Positions 23,484-35,000 are shown, numbered from the stretch's first letter. The stretch is DNA of 64,000 nucleotides from Planoprotostelium fungivorum (GCA_003024175.1 MDYQ01000020.1:62001-126000), one strand, 5' to 3'. Translations and numbers: made by a program. The notes: generated by a model not told the origin, from the letters alone.

Positions 23484-25812
23484 ATGGCTGGACCTCCTAA
23501 GCGCGGCGGTGGTGCGAAACCTTCGCCCTCGAAATCATTCAAGCCGAAACCAAAGTCTGATGCGTCCCCTAAGAAGAAGTTTGACAACAAGCCAAACAGG
23601 GACCAGGGAAAGAAACCACAGGCAGTGAAGAGAGAGGGATCCAAGGATAACAAGAAGCCTTTCACCGATAACAAGAAGTTTGCCGACAAGAAGTTCACCG
23701 ATAACAAGAAGTCCTTCACTGATAACAAGAAATCCTTCACCGATAATAAGAAGTCCTTTACAGATAAGAAGAGACCGAGAGAGGAAGAAGATGAAGCCAA
23801 GCAACAGTTTCAACCCAGAAAGGTATCGAAACCAAACTATGAGATGGTTACTCAGTCCAAATTTCTATGGGAGAAGGTGCGGGTGATGTGATTGTACCCA
23901 ATGATCACACTTCCGTCAGGTTAGAGCTCAGAGCATGGACGAGAAAGAGAGACAAACACATCTGATCGAGTTGATCGAACTGATTCGTGGAAAGATCCCC
24001 GAAGTGATTCCATTTCGATCTTCTCATTTTCTCATCCCTCTCAGATCGTAGAGAAGCATGACGCCTCCAGAGTCGTCCAAACTTGCATCAAATACGGAAC
24101 GGAGTCCCAACGCGAGGAGATCTTCTTAGAGTTGAAACCCAGATTGGTCGAGTTTTGCAAGAGTCAATTCGGCCACTTCCTCGTGGCCAAGCTGTTGAAG
24201 TACATCCCGAAACAGAGATCCACCATCATCAACATGTTCAAGGGCAGTTTCAAGTGAGAAAAAAAACACGAAAGGAAATTAAAATTGGTGCAGGATCCTT
24301 CTCAAGCACAAGGCCGCGTACGGTGTCGTAGAGTCCATGTACTGTCAATATGCCACGAACAAACAGAAGAAAGAAATGATGTACGAATTTTTCGGCTCAC
24401 AAGTGGCGATCCAGGTGATCTCATCATCGCATCGTCTCATCATCCATCCCGACTCTCACATAGAACACTGGCGCCACCCCGAAGACCTTGACGCAGATCT
24501 TGGGTGAAGTCAACGACGCACAGAAGACGATCGTCTTGAACAATTTGAGAGACAATTTGAAGAAGATCACAGAGAAGGGAGCACCCCTCGTCCGTAACAC
24601 GATGGTCCACGCACTCCTCCTCGAATATTTCAAGTGAGAGACATCCATCTACAATGGTGTAGATTGACTCCATCAGGAACGATCTATTCAGTGGACAAGA
24701 GGAGATGTTATCTAACATGAAGGAGACCTTGATCGAATACGTTCACACGAAAGAAGGAGCGAAAGTTGGAGTCCACTGTGTTTCGATCGCCAATGCAAAG
24801 GTGAGAAGAAAGAGACAGAGGAGAGGACTGATGGATCGAAAGGACAGAAAAGTCATCATCAAGGGTATGAAGGGTTACATGATACAGGCTGCCAAGGAAC
24901 AATACGGTCACGTCGTTCTACTCCGCATCTTAGATGTCGTGGACGATTCAATCCTCGTAGAAAAGTCCATCTTATTCGTGAGTCTCCTACGTACCGTACG
25001 TATCCCCCGTCTCACGCCACACAGGAACTGACGAAAGATCTCCGTGATCTATCTTTCCACCCTTACGGCAGGATGGCTCTCTTATTCATCCTCTCTCCAA
25101 GGAAACCCGCCTATTTCTCCCCCGCCACGCTCGAGCTCCTGCAGCCCCCGACGGTTCCACAAGTCGACGAGACCGGACAGGTGACAATGATCACGAATTA
25201 CAAGAAGACGCCCGAGACGCGAAGAGACGCTCTCTTGTCCAAACTGTCACCTCACCTCTTACGTTTCTGCACGGACAACGTGAGAGACATGCTCTACGAC
25301 GAGTTCGCTCGAAGTGTATTGTTGGAGACGCTCGTCAACGCAGAAGGTGAGAGGAAGAGGAGGTGGACGTTGAGATGACACGTGAAGGTGATAAGGAGGG
25401 ACTCATCAAGGTTCTCGTCCAACGCGCCATCACACTCGTTGGAAGAGAGAAGAACGAAGACGATGAGAAGAAGGAAGAAGGTCTGTCTCCCTCCGTCGTC
25501 AACGTTTTGAAGAGCTGCATCAAGAACAGTGAGGTCTATCTACTCTTCTTCGAATAACGTGAGACAGACAACGACTTTGCATCTACGTTGGCCGATTCGA
25601 TCGAGGAAGTAGAAGATTGGATTGGAGAAGACTCTGTGGCCATTCTCATCTTGTGTCTATTGGATAACCCCAGCTCGCAGGCGAAGGTGAGGAGGTGTGT
25701 GGGTTGTTGTCGCTGATTGGAGTAGATTCAGAAGAAGTTGAAGCCCCACGCGAAGAAGTTGAACAAGTCGGAAGGAAAGATCATCGCTCTCATCTCAGAA
25801 AAGATGAAATAA
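23484..25812 (+). CDS. PUM3: Pumilio homology domain protein 6 (PUM3/Puf6)
   Basis: A nuclear/nucleolar Puf-A type protein, involved in ribosome biogenesis in yeast and animals. A basic Lys/Pro-rich N-terminus (MAGPPKRGGGAKPSPSKSFK) is followed by FTDNKKS repeats, then the family region KPNYEMVTQSKFLWEKVR, LIELIRGKIPEIVEKHDASR, RVVQTCIKYGTESQREEIF, FCKSQFGHFLVAKLLKY, MYEFFGSQ and GAPLVRNTMVHALLLEYF, the divergent PUF repeats of the Puf6 branch. The C-terminus (LISEKMK) is basic. Exons are split by short introns. TAA at 25810-25812 faces the stop of the Pumilio gene 188 bp away. Confidence 0.92.
23656..23775 (+). repeat. In-frame FTDNKKS repeat in PUM3
   Basis: Five or more near-repeats of a 21-bp unit encoding FTDNKKS or close variants lie in the basic N-terminal tail. 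The unit length is a multiple of three, so expansion keeps the frame. The product is a Lys-rich, probably disordered nucleolar tail. Confidence 0.85.
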
Positions 25813-25843
25813 ATGAGGAGTATCGTTCGAAACCGTTCGCTCA

Positions 25844-25935
25844 ATCTACAACGATTCACGTCACTCATCTACAACGAGTCACATCATCAATCTACAACGA
25901 TTCACGTCACTCATCTACAACGAGTCACATCATCG
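25844..25935. repeat. Two perfect 46-bp units (four 23-bp half-units) between the PUF genes
   Basis: Four 23-bp half-units start at 25844, 25867, 25890 and 25913. Half-units 1 and 3 are identical, and 2 and 4 are identical except the last base, so the higher-order unit is 46 bp. Each half-unit begins ATCTACAACGA; a further partial unit starts at 25936. On the minus strand each reads like an intron 3' end: TGAC or GTGA, then CGTTGTAG. Confidence 0.9.
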
Positions 25936-26000
25936 ATCTACAATCGATAAGAAGATGGATTATTTCGTTTATCTCAGAGTAAGTTGTAGTCGTGGAAAGG

Positions 26001-28245
26001 TTATACTTGAAGGATCTTCTTCTGTAGTCTCTTGGTGTAAGGCGAGTACTGTCTTCCCAAATGCGGCAGGATGGCCTTCACAAGCTCTTGTCTATCCTCC
26101 GGCTCTGCCACGTCCAACGCCGTCTGTATGACAAAGTTTGCGAACCTGTCTCCCAGCAGCTGCGACAGCATCTCTGACTGTGTCAACTCCACCAAGAAGG
26201 CGTGCTTGTTGTCCGCGTTCGACATCTTCAGGCACTTCTCCACCACGTTCGAAGAGAACTTTTGGACGCACAGTTCGGTGATCGAGCCCAACAGGCGGCT
26301 GATGAGAACTTGAGATCGGTCTGAAACGGGGTGCTTCTCTAAGATGTGTTGGACGACGTAGTTTCCAAAGGGGTCTTGAACGAGAGAGAGGACGGTGTTG
26401 GAGATCTGACGGAAGAGTTCGGCCATCTGGTTGTCTGTGGCGTGGTCAACGCAGCGTTTGACGATGACACAGCCGACGCGGTCTCTGCCGACGTCGTCCA
26501 TGCATTCGCAGACGGCGTCATAGATCCATTGGTTGTGCTTCTGGGGGAGGTGATCGAGGCAGTATTGGATGAGGTAGTTGGCCTTGTTGTGCTTGATGAG
26601 GGCGATAGAAGAGGGCTTGAGGGCGTTGACGACCATGTCGATCTACAACGAGTCAGGAATGATCGTTATAGAGTATGAAAAGAATAAAGAGAGGAGAATG
26701 AGGAGATGATGAGAAGAATAAACAGAGAAGGTGAGAATATAAGGAGAAGATGAGAAGAATAAGGAAAAGAGGAGAGGGATAAAGAGAAGAATAAGGAGAA
26801 GAAGAAGAGAAAGAATCACCTGAGGCTCAGTGAGGTAAGGCATCATCTTCTGCATGGACTGAGTACCGTACATGTCGAAAGCGGTGGGAAGCAGATCGTT
26901 GATGATCTTGCGAATGATCTGCTCTCTCTGCTGCACGGAGCAGTGCTCCATCAATTTAGAGAAGAGGTAGTTGCCAAAGGGGTCGGTCATCAGCTCCATG
27001 AGATGGTCCATGAGTTCATTCAAGATGATGTTTGTGTGCGATGGATTGTTCTCGTCCAACTTCTTCTGCAGGAAGCGGCAGCCCTGCTGATACTTGGACA
27101 GAGCGTAGATCTGTCCCACCATCTGATCTAATTCGGGGAACTTGAGATCCAATCGGTTCTCTTCTAACACGCTGTACACCGAAGTCATGGACTGTGACTT
27201 CTTCAACTTGTTGTTCGATGCCTTGTCGTCGTCGTTGGACTTGGCCGACACTGACTCGTTCGTCCTCTTTGTGAAGCCGGGAGCGTTTCCACGGCCGAGG
27301 GGTGCGAGGGGTCGGCTGTCCATCGACTGCTGGCCGGAAGAGTAGGCAGACAGGGCGTGGTGTGACACGGACTTCTTAAGACCTCGGGGGGAGTTCATGA
27401 TGGGGTTCGAGTTGATGGTGACTGTCTTCGGCTGGGTGACGGTTGTCGTGCGAGACGGGCGGCCGTCGGGACCGGTGGCGGCGTTGGTGGTATCACCTGC
27501 CCTTCTCCACGATCCGATCTTGTCAACGTCTCTCTTCTGGGCGTCCTGATCTTTGGTAGGTGCGGGGTTCGTGGCCGAGTTGAAACCGTAGACGGTGGAA
27601 GCTGGGTGTGCGTGAGAAAGATGGGGATGTGGAAGATGATTGGATGATCGATATGGGGAATGGATGGAGGAAGAGAGTGGAACGAGAGAAATACCTGAGG
27701 CATTGGAGGTGGTATCTGTCTCATCGTCGTCGCTCAAGAATGAGAGATTCTGAGCCGAAGAAACGGGCCATTCGTGGCGAGAAGCATCGTTACTCTGGGT
27801 TCTAGAACCGATGGAGTTACGTCTTCCGATCTGCCTTCCATTGTTGTTGTTGGGGGCGATGGGCTGGGGCGTGGCAGACTTGTTACCTCCGACTGTTTTT
27901 CCAAAGGAACTATTCTGGCCGCTGGTGGAGGCCGTAATGGGTGCATTCTTCGGAGGAGAACCACTGTATGATCGAATGAGATTTTTGGGTGACGTTGCAT
28001 TGTGTATGAATTCACCTCGTCTGGGCTGCGTGGGAGTTTGCGTGGGAAGAATGTGAATGAGAGTGTGAACCCTTCGAATGAACATCGGCCAATACATCCT
28101 TGAGGGTCTTGACCAGCTGCTTGTAATGTTCTACTTGACGATCTTTATCCTCCAGTAATTTGAGAGCTGTTTCGAGCTTTCCAAAGAGGATCTCTCTGGT
28201 ATCATCCTGGTTGATGGTTGGTGGAAGAGTTGAAGTACTGTCCAT
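26001..28245 (-). CDS. Pumilio/PUF RNA-binding protein
   Basis: A cytoplasmic mRNA regulator of the PUF family. An N-terminal coiled coil (KLLEDKDRQVEHYKQLVKTL) and a long Ser/Thr/Asn/Pro-rich region precede eight PUF repeats at the C-terminus. The RNA-facing triplets can be read: repeat 1 GCRFLQ, 2 GNYLFS, 3 GTQSMQ, 4 ANYLIQ, 5 GCVIVK, 6 GNYVVQ, 7 SSNVVEK, 8 ANFVIQ. Repeats 6-8 (NYxxQ, SNxxE, NFxxQ) fit recognition of the UGU core; repeats 2, 3 and 5 depart from the usual code, so the 3' part of the target may differ from animal Pumilio. The intron at 26643-26819 is unusually long for this region. The start ATG is at 28245. Confidence 0.92.
26643..26819 (-). repeat. Pyrimidine-rich 177-nt intron of the PUF gene
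   Basis: On the coding (minus) strand this intron is almost entirely C/T with repeated CTTATTCTT and CTTCTCTC words (GAAGAATAA and GAGAGGA on the plus strand). It ends in CTCGTTGTAG. It is two to four times longer than neighbouring introns because of this simple-sequence expansion. Confidence 0.8.
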
Positions 28246-28694
28246 TGGGTTGAAAGTTGTTACTGTAACTCAGTCATTTCACATATCGACTCTCTTTCCA
28301 TCTAACCTTGAATACGAATATAGACTAGTGGTGGTTAAGAGAGACAACTAGTCATGTTAGTCTCTTCCTTCCATTTTCTCACTCACTCTTCTCTCTGATC
28401 GTGTTGCGTGGGCGTGATGGACTGTGGTTCTGTGTGGCCTGGTCTGGTCAAACAAGAAAATTCGCTGCAAACTGGTGTTCGCAACACGGTATCACAGATG
28501 AGAAAAATCCAGCAGATTTGAAGACTTCGAAACCAGCAGAAACCAGGAGGAGCACTGTAAGCGTAACGCAACCAGCTTCTCAGACTGATGACGTCGATCA
28601 GCTCACGATTTACCTTCCGTTCGCGGTCTTAGGTGGTGTGAGGACTTTTCTTTCTTATTTTTAGCGTACGGAAGATCACCGACACATCATCAGC
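28246..28694. promoter_or_regulatory. Divergent region, PUF gene / CXorf65-like gene
   Basis: This 449-bp gap is the longest divergent promoter in the window. A possible 5' leader intron for the plus-strand gene could end near the TTTTTAG at 28659-28665. No coding exon with a recognisable domain is seen, so I start the CXorf65-like gene at 28695. Confidence 0.4.
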
Positions 28695-29257
28695 ATGTTC
28701 ACTCTGAAATACGGACAAGAACAGCAGAGAGTGTTCAATGCGAATGTACAGGCGTCATTATTGCTGCAGCACATCGCGTCGACTTGTGGTTATAAAGGGA
28801 TAGAGGTAGGCTGCTCACCTCTCCACAACTGAACGAGACAGGTCGACCTCGCTGAAGAGTCGACGGGGCTTTTGCAATTCCTCAGAGATTGTCCAAACGA
28901 ATACTGCACCAACATCCTCCGATCACGCAACTCTTACGTTCTCATCGAAGCCAAGAGTGACCTCACGTCACACACACTCCATCTAATATCTACAGAAAAC
29001 GACGACGGCAGCCTCATGTACATACCCTTATTCGAGAGCCAGACCCTGAAGCAACCTTTCATCGGTGAGAATGAGACTGTCTCCCTGTACTAACATCTCT
29101 TGCAGTAAAAGCGCAGAAGCAGCTGCTGACCCGTGGACGTCCAAAAGACGAATCCAGAGACACGGCAAAAGACAGGAAGAAGAAGGCGGTGAAAGAAGCG
29201 GGTGCTACTCCCTCTACGGCTAATCCAGGCGGCCGCACGAGCATTGACCACACGTAA
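28695..29257 (+). CDS. CXorf65-like small protein
   Basis: The protein starts MFTLKYGQEQQRVFNANVQA and continues LLLQHIASTCGYKGIE, VDLAEESTGLLQFLRDC, NEYCTNILRSRNSYVLIEA and LMYIPLFESQ, then a basic Lys-rich tail ending SIDHT. The order and spacing match the short uncharacterised animal protein CXorf65 (ubiquitin-like fold expected: MF-I-x-HG-x-Q-x-F-N-x-N, then VDLxxExG). Exons are joined by introns of about 36 and 41 nt. Function in animals is not known to me. It sits 157 bp upstream of the next plus-strand gene. Confidence 0.75.
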
Positions 29258-29414
29258 ACGGAGTCTGTACAAACCTCTTTCTTTGAATTCGGTTTTTCTT
29301 CGTTGTTTGTCGTGTCTCCCGTTTGAGAAAATCGGCTTCTACAATAAAGATCAGACGCATCATCGCAACACCTGCGGAACGCTAGAGGGCCCCGGAGGCC
29401 ACACAGATACATCC

Positions 29415-30231
29415 ATGATGGAACAGTCACAACACGGACGGCCAAACATAGCCATGTCCTCCAGTCTTCCCACACATCTGTCGGGACCATTCAGCTCAGG
29501 CTCACAGACGGCAGAACAAGATGTTCGCAATCGATACTACCTATCGCTAGGCATGAATCGTCCCCCGACTCAACCATTGAAAGAGAGGGCGACATCAGTA
29601 TCCGAAAAGACAAGCCAAGAGGCGGATCGCCGAGCTATCAAGTGAGACGATTTTTGTCGTCCAAATTGGATGGAGGTTGATGGTGAATAGTGTGGAGGGC
29701 AACAACATACAGACGCGAACTCAGCGCTCCCTCACCGTTAGCTCCACTGTCAAGCACCCGACAGCTCCCATTAACATGCCGATGGGTTCTTTATCCAGAA
29801 GAGCTCATCTCCAAGAATCCACGGGTTTCGAAGATTCAGAGGATGAAGATTCGGACTTTCAAGAGAGAGACATTATCCCACAGACATTCGAGGAAGACTT
29901 CTTCTTACAGAAGGGTAAAAGAGGCAATCACGTAAGATGCATCATCCGCTTTTCCCTCCTTTATTTACATACCATTTCATTAATCTCAAACAGGTCTCAT
30001 TCGCCGAAGAAGACGATCCATCGACGCCACCAAGCCACAGAGAACACAAAGAACATAGACGGAAGGTGACTCACTCTTGCATCACGAGTGCATTCCATTG
30101 ACCTTCTATAGGAACCATTCATTCCACCACACGAGCTGATGAGACAGAACGTAGGCAGCTTCAACGTAGGGACGGCTCACTCATTAGCTGTGCTCGAAAA
30201 CCGACGAAGGAACATGTTGGACAACTTATAA
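29415..30231 (+). CDS. Unrecognised ~235-residue disordered protein
   Basis: Starts MMEQSQHGRPNIAMSSSLPT with GTTS/P-rich sequence, then RNRYYLSLGMNRPPTQPLKE, an intron at about 29643-29691, and acidic sequence (FEDSEDEDSDFQERDIIPQT). After further short introns it ends with EPFIPPHELMRQNVGSFNVG, TAHSLAVLENRRRNMLDNL. The F-[IV]-P-P-H-x-L...S-F...[GS] ending looks like a conserved motif, faintly like plant S40 proteins, but not enough to name. Exon phases are consistent, so I am fairly sure it is a gene. The stop is 40 bp from the end of convergent NUP50. Confidence 0.65.
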
Positions 30232-30271
30232 ACCATCTCCCTTCTTGTATAGAATAGCAGTCCTCTCTCTT

Positions 30272-30414
30272 TTATTCCTTCTTCTCTTCTGCTGTCTCTT
30301 TCTTCTCTTCTACTTTCTCTTCCTTCTTCTCTTCTTTCTTTTCTTCTACCTTCTCTTCCTTCTTTTCTTCTACCTTCTCTTCTACCTTCTCTTCCTTTGT
30401 CTCTGCACTGCTCG
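30272..30414 (-). repeat. Glu/Lys low-complexity tail of NUP50
   Basis: On the plus strand this is a CTTCTCTTCT-type pyrimidine tract; on the coding strand it gives repeated VEEKKEEK units. The repeats are in frame to the stop codon at 30272-30274. Confidence 0.85.
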
Positions 30415-31825
30415 TGGTGGTCTGAATAAAAGTGAATAAAATACATTTCGACTCGAGCTCACGGTGAGAGGCTTGGCCGTCTGCTTGGAATCTTGAATCA
30501 ACTTGAGAAGCTTCTCAGCTTCTTCGGAGCTGGCCAGACGAGCCAAAAACAGGGCCTGCTTTCCATCCTCCAAAGAGAAGGCGGCGAACTTGATCTACAA
30601 CACGTCACCATCACCATCATCATCATCTTCACCTGCTTCTCTGTCGCCTTCTCGACTAACATGTCGGACCAGATCCTAGAGTTCAACTTTAGAGTCAAAA
30701 CCTTGTCTTCTCTAAAGACGAGCCTGGTGTAGCTCTTGTCGTTGGCCTCATTGAGACGGATGGTGCCCTCTCCTCTCTGTCTGAATTCTGCCTTCTTCTT
30801 TCCGTCGACTTCAACTTGAACGACCATGAACAACTTGGCTTTCGCCTGAGACGAACGTCAGCATCGCACACGGTCACGTTTTAGACGATGAGACACCATG
30901 TGTCCGTGTGATGGACGAGATGATGTCACCTGGAAGAGCTGTTTGTCCTCTTCTTCTCCCGATTGGACGGGCTCGTTGTTGAGAACGATGGCGGGGGCGG
31001 CCTTTGTGGCCACGCTGGGTGCATCGCTGGAAGAAGATTGCAGGGTGAACGATGATTCGGTGGAAAAGTTGAAAGTGGAGGGGGCGGTGGAGAAAGAGAA
31101 GATGGCTCCGTCCGATGATGGAGCTGCACTGGAGAAGGTGGAGGGTGAAGACACGACGAAGGAGCCGAAACCACTGGTGGTGCTGGCGCTCGTGCTTGCG
31201 GGCTGATCGTCGGTGTCATTGTGAGAAGGATGCAGATGGAGATCACCTTTCCGTTCTCATCGGATGATTTGGCTGGCATGGAAAAGTTGAAGAGAGAGGG
31301 AGTGGTGGACGAGTTGAAGGTGAGGGGGGACGACGTCGTCGTGGTCGATGGAGTGTTGGCAAAGTTGAAAATGGGTGCCGCCGTCGTCTGATCTTTGGTG
31401 ACTGCCTCTGCTGCCTCTTCGTTCTGTAGATGAGTTAGATGGGGTGGATATAAGTATCTCACCTCGGGCTTGAGCTGTCCTCCTCTCCTGCGAGCCTTGA
31501 CGATTCTGATATGAGATGTGAGATACGAGATGGAGATGGTTTCGAATAGATGAAAAGAGAAGAATACCTTCTCTTGGACAAAGTCTCTGCATCGGCTACG
31601 GGCATAGGTCCCTACATCGTATAAACGTAAAATCACCGAATATAAGCACACCGTCTGTATCGGTTCCTCATCATCGTCTCTGTTACTTCCTCTGATGTCG
31701 TCCTCAGTCAATCCTTTCTCAGCTCCTCTCTTCTTCTTGGCTGCGTTCACAATCTTCAGTTCCAACTCTTTGAAACAAGATTTTCACCTTGATGATCACC
31801 GTCGTTACCTGATCCAGAGCTCATC
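30272..31825 (-). CDS. NUP50: Nucleoporin NUP50 homologue with Ran-binding domain
   Basis: NUP50 is a mobile nuclear-pore protein that helps importin release cargo. The start is a tiny first exon (MSSGS) joined to ELELKIVNAAKKKRGAEKGL, TEDDIRGSNRDDDEEPIQTG and DAETLSKRRIVKARRR, the conserved NUP50 N-terminus. The middle is Ser/Thr-rich with FNFS and FSFST-type FG-like motifs. The C-terminus is a RanBP1-type domain: LFMVVQVEVDGKKKAEFRQR, GEGTIRLNE, TRLVFREDKVLTLKLNSRIW, and FAAFSLEDGKQALFLARLA. It ends in a long KEEKVEEK repeat tail. RanBD plus N-terminus make the family call firm; the acidic/basic tail is unusual. Confidence 0.9.
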
Positions 31826-32026
31826 TTTTGTTTGTGCGTGATGGTGAATCTGAAAAGGTGAGAAAGTGGAGTTTTTTTCCGTGACGAATCTACAACACAA
31901 TCGCCTAAAATGAGACCCAAACCTGAAGCACACGATAGAAGAAGAGGAGCTTGAGCATCACATTTCGATTCGTACGGCATCAGGTGTGTCTGAATGTGGG
32001 TACAACCTCTAAATATAGCTCGTAGC
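31826..32026. promoter_or_regulatory. Divergent promoter region, NUP50 / FAM184-like gene
   Basis: A 201-bp gap between divergent start codons. No named motif recognised; it has a CTACAAC word at 31890. Confidence 0.4.
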
Positions 32027-35000
32027 ATGAGCAAGGCCGATGGACACAGCGATGGCACTGCGTTGCCCGTTCCAGACACAGGATATAAGATGTGTAAAAA
32101 GATCGCTCAATTAACGAAAGTAGTGCATCATCTTCACTCACAAAACGAGATGCATCAGCAGAATGTGAGAGAGGTAGCTCTGAATTACGAAGGCATCATC
32201 GACGAGGTGAAGAACCACCACGTCTCCATCACACTCATCCAAGTGAAGATCGTGAAAGACGCGAATTGGAAATTGAACTGTGGAAGAGACATGGTAGAAG
32301 AGAGAGACTCTACCATCTCCAAATTAAGAATGGACGTGATGGACGAACAGAACAAAACTGCGAAGAACGTCACTGAATTGAGGAATCAAGCGGACAATAG
32401 GGAAGCAGCTCTTCACAAATCGTACGCTCTGCAGATCGACGAGCTGAAGAGGTGAGAGCGAGAGAAAGCATCGTCCGTGATCGTGACCAGGTCGTTGGAG
32501 GATACGAAACAGAAACATGGAGAAGAGAAAGTTGAATGGATGTCGGCATCTCAAAATGCTGCGGAAGAGCAAAATCGAAAACTAGCATTAGAGGTGGTCT
32601 GACCATATCAACTCAAAACAGGGAGCTTAACTCGTACAGGTGCGACACCGCCAGGAGGCAGAGGAGCAAGTGAACAATCTACAAAAGCAACTGAGAGCAG
32701 CTTCAGATCATTATTCGACAGAGTTGAAACATCTCAGCTTACAGTGAGTTCGTCTCTTCCTTTTGTACACTCAACCACAATTTCACAGACACTCGGACTC
32801 CCAGACGAAATTAGAAGTTACGAATTGGGAGAGAGCCAAGAGGGAGCAGGAAGAGAAGACACAATTACAGGAGATGATATGGGCGTTGGAACAGAAGGTC
32901 AAGAGCTCTGGCGAGCAGCTGACGGATACTCGAGAGCTATTGGCATCGACCAACGTGAAGTTGGCATCCGCGCAATCCGAGATAGAAGGTGATGCATCGT
33001 GATCGATCAAACATGGAGCCAGCTGACGCGCCACAGACTCTCAACAGAGATTAATGAAAGCAAACCAAGAGATCCAACAATTACAACATACTATCCAAGA
33101 CCACATTGCGACGGTGAATTCTTCTCGTCCTCCATCAATTCAACCGGCTGACTGATGATTCAGATCCAACAGTTGAACCGAGATGTCGCCAATAGAAACC
33201 AACAGATCACGGATGGAGAGAATAATATCACCGAGCTGAAGAGCGAGAGGGAGAATCTTCTCTCGGAGATCAAAGACCTCCACAAGAGAGTGGAACAGGA
33301 GAGGGAGAGACTGTCAGAAAGAGAGATCAATGTCGCCGATCTCGAGAGAAAATTATCCATCGAAAATGCCGCTAACGTGGGTCTTAAGAACAGCATCGAG
33401 ACGTTGAAGGTAACGGCGTCATCTGGTTTTCTCTCACCCAACGTAGAACAATTTCACTACGGAGATCGAACAGTTAAACCATGACGTGCAGAATGCTCAG
33501 AGCGAGGTGGCGCATTGATCATTCGAGGATAACCGTGACGCGTCATCAGCTCGCCATGGTACAGACGGCAGCGGAGCGATCGAGACAAGTTCTATTAGCG
33601 GATAAGGAATTACTGCGAGGGCAGATGTTATCTCAATTGGATGCAGAGCGCTTGAACACTCTCAGTGCGGTGAAGAATACAGAGACGAGTGCCAATCAAC
33701 AGATCGACCGACTGCGGGTATGTCAACCTCGCTGGGATGTAAATGTAAATTTGTACAGGAACAATACGAGGCCAAAAGCAGTGCTCTACGGCTGGAGCTG
33801 AGAGATCTGAACGCAGAGATGCTGAGGAAAGACGGCGAAACCGAGGACAAAGTTCGCAAGTTGAAGCAAGAAGCATCAGATACGTTAGACCAGACGTGCT
33901 TCGAGCTGAAGACAGCCCACTCTGTGGAGACATCTTCTCTCAAGAAGGCAGCAGATGAAGCAGCCAAGGCGGCCGCCGTCACCGTCCAATCACTGAAAGA
34001 TCAGATAACAAGTCTTGAGGCTGAAATCCTCCGCGCGGAGCAGAAGAGAGAGGTGAGGTCAGATTCTTATATGTCGTCTTAATATTCGACAGGCCAGAGA
34101 GCTCGATTTCGAACAGATGAAAGATCTCTTGAAGCAAGACCTCAGTAACATGAAGAATAACTTTGAATCGGTGAAAAACGACAGTTTATCCACGCTTCGA
34201 TCCCAGTTGGAAGAACTCTTTGCGGAGAGAAACCAGAAGGCCTTGAAGGATTTAGAGATGGATCTGCTCATCGAGAGAACGAAGATCATCAACGAGATGT
34301 CAAACGCTGCCGCCGTGGCAGCTGAAGCTAGTGCAGCTCAGCTGGCAGCATTACAGAGGCAGTTGGTGAGTTATTCTGTAGCCTACGAAGAGGGACTGAA
34401 GAGAAGCAGGATGAGAGGGAGACATCGTTGGCAGCTTTACGCTCGGACATAAATGCAAGAATTGAAGCAGATAAGCTGAAAGATGAGAAGCATGAGGCCG
34501 AAAAAGAAGAGATCAGACAACAGATTGTAGCTACATTAGAGGAGGCCAAACAGGCAGGGATAGCGATGGCTGCCGTCGTCAGAGAGGAAGCCGACAAAGC
34601 CATGACCGCGTTGAAAGAGAAGTGAGTTGTACATGGTTCAGACTCTTCTGACGAGATCTATAGGTTCGAGTTGGAATTAGAAGAGCTGAGGCAACAACAC
34701 AACCAACAGATGTCCGAGTCTCTCTCGCAGACGACTTCTGTCTACGACCAGAGGTTCAGGGTTGAGATCGAGACTGCCATGCAGAAGTACACCGCGCTGA
34801 CAGAAGAATACGAGAAGTGAGTCGTTTCACACAGATGACGTCAACAGCTCGATTGATCTCCATCAGCTTCAGAGAAGATTCTGCGTTGAACTTGTCTGTG
34901 GCAAAGAATCGACTGAACGAGGCAGAGGGAGCTCTTCTCCTCAGCAAGAAAGAAGTCGATCACATGAGGGGAATCATTGAGAAGGGAGATACGAAGATCA

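Noticed and set aside
29985-30231. Senescence-regulator S40 domain at the end of the unrecognised gene
   Set aside because: Shares only FIPPHEL and nearby Ser/Phe; the remainder of the S40 motif (SVYEGxGRTLKGRDL) is absent.
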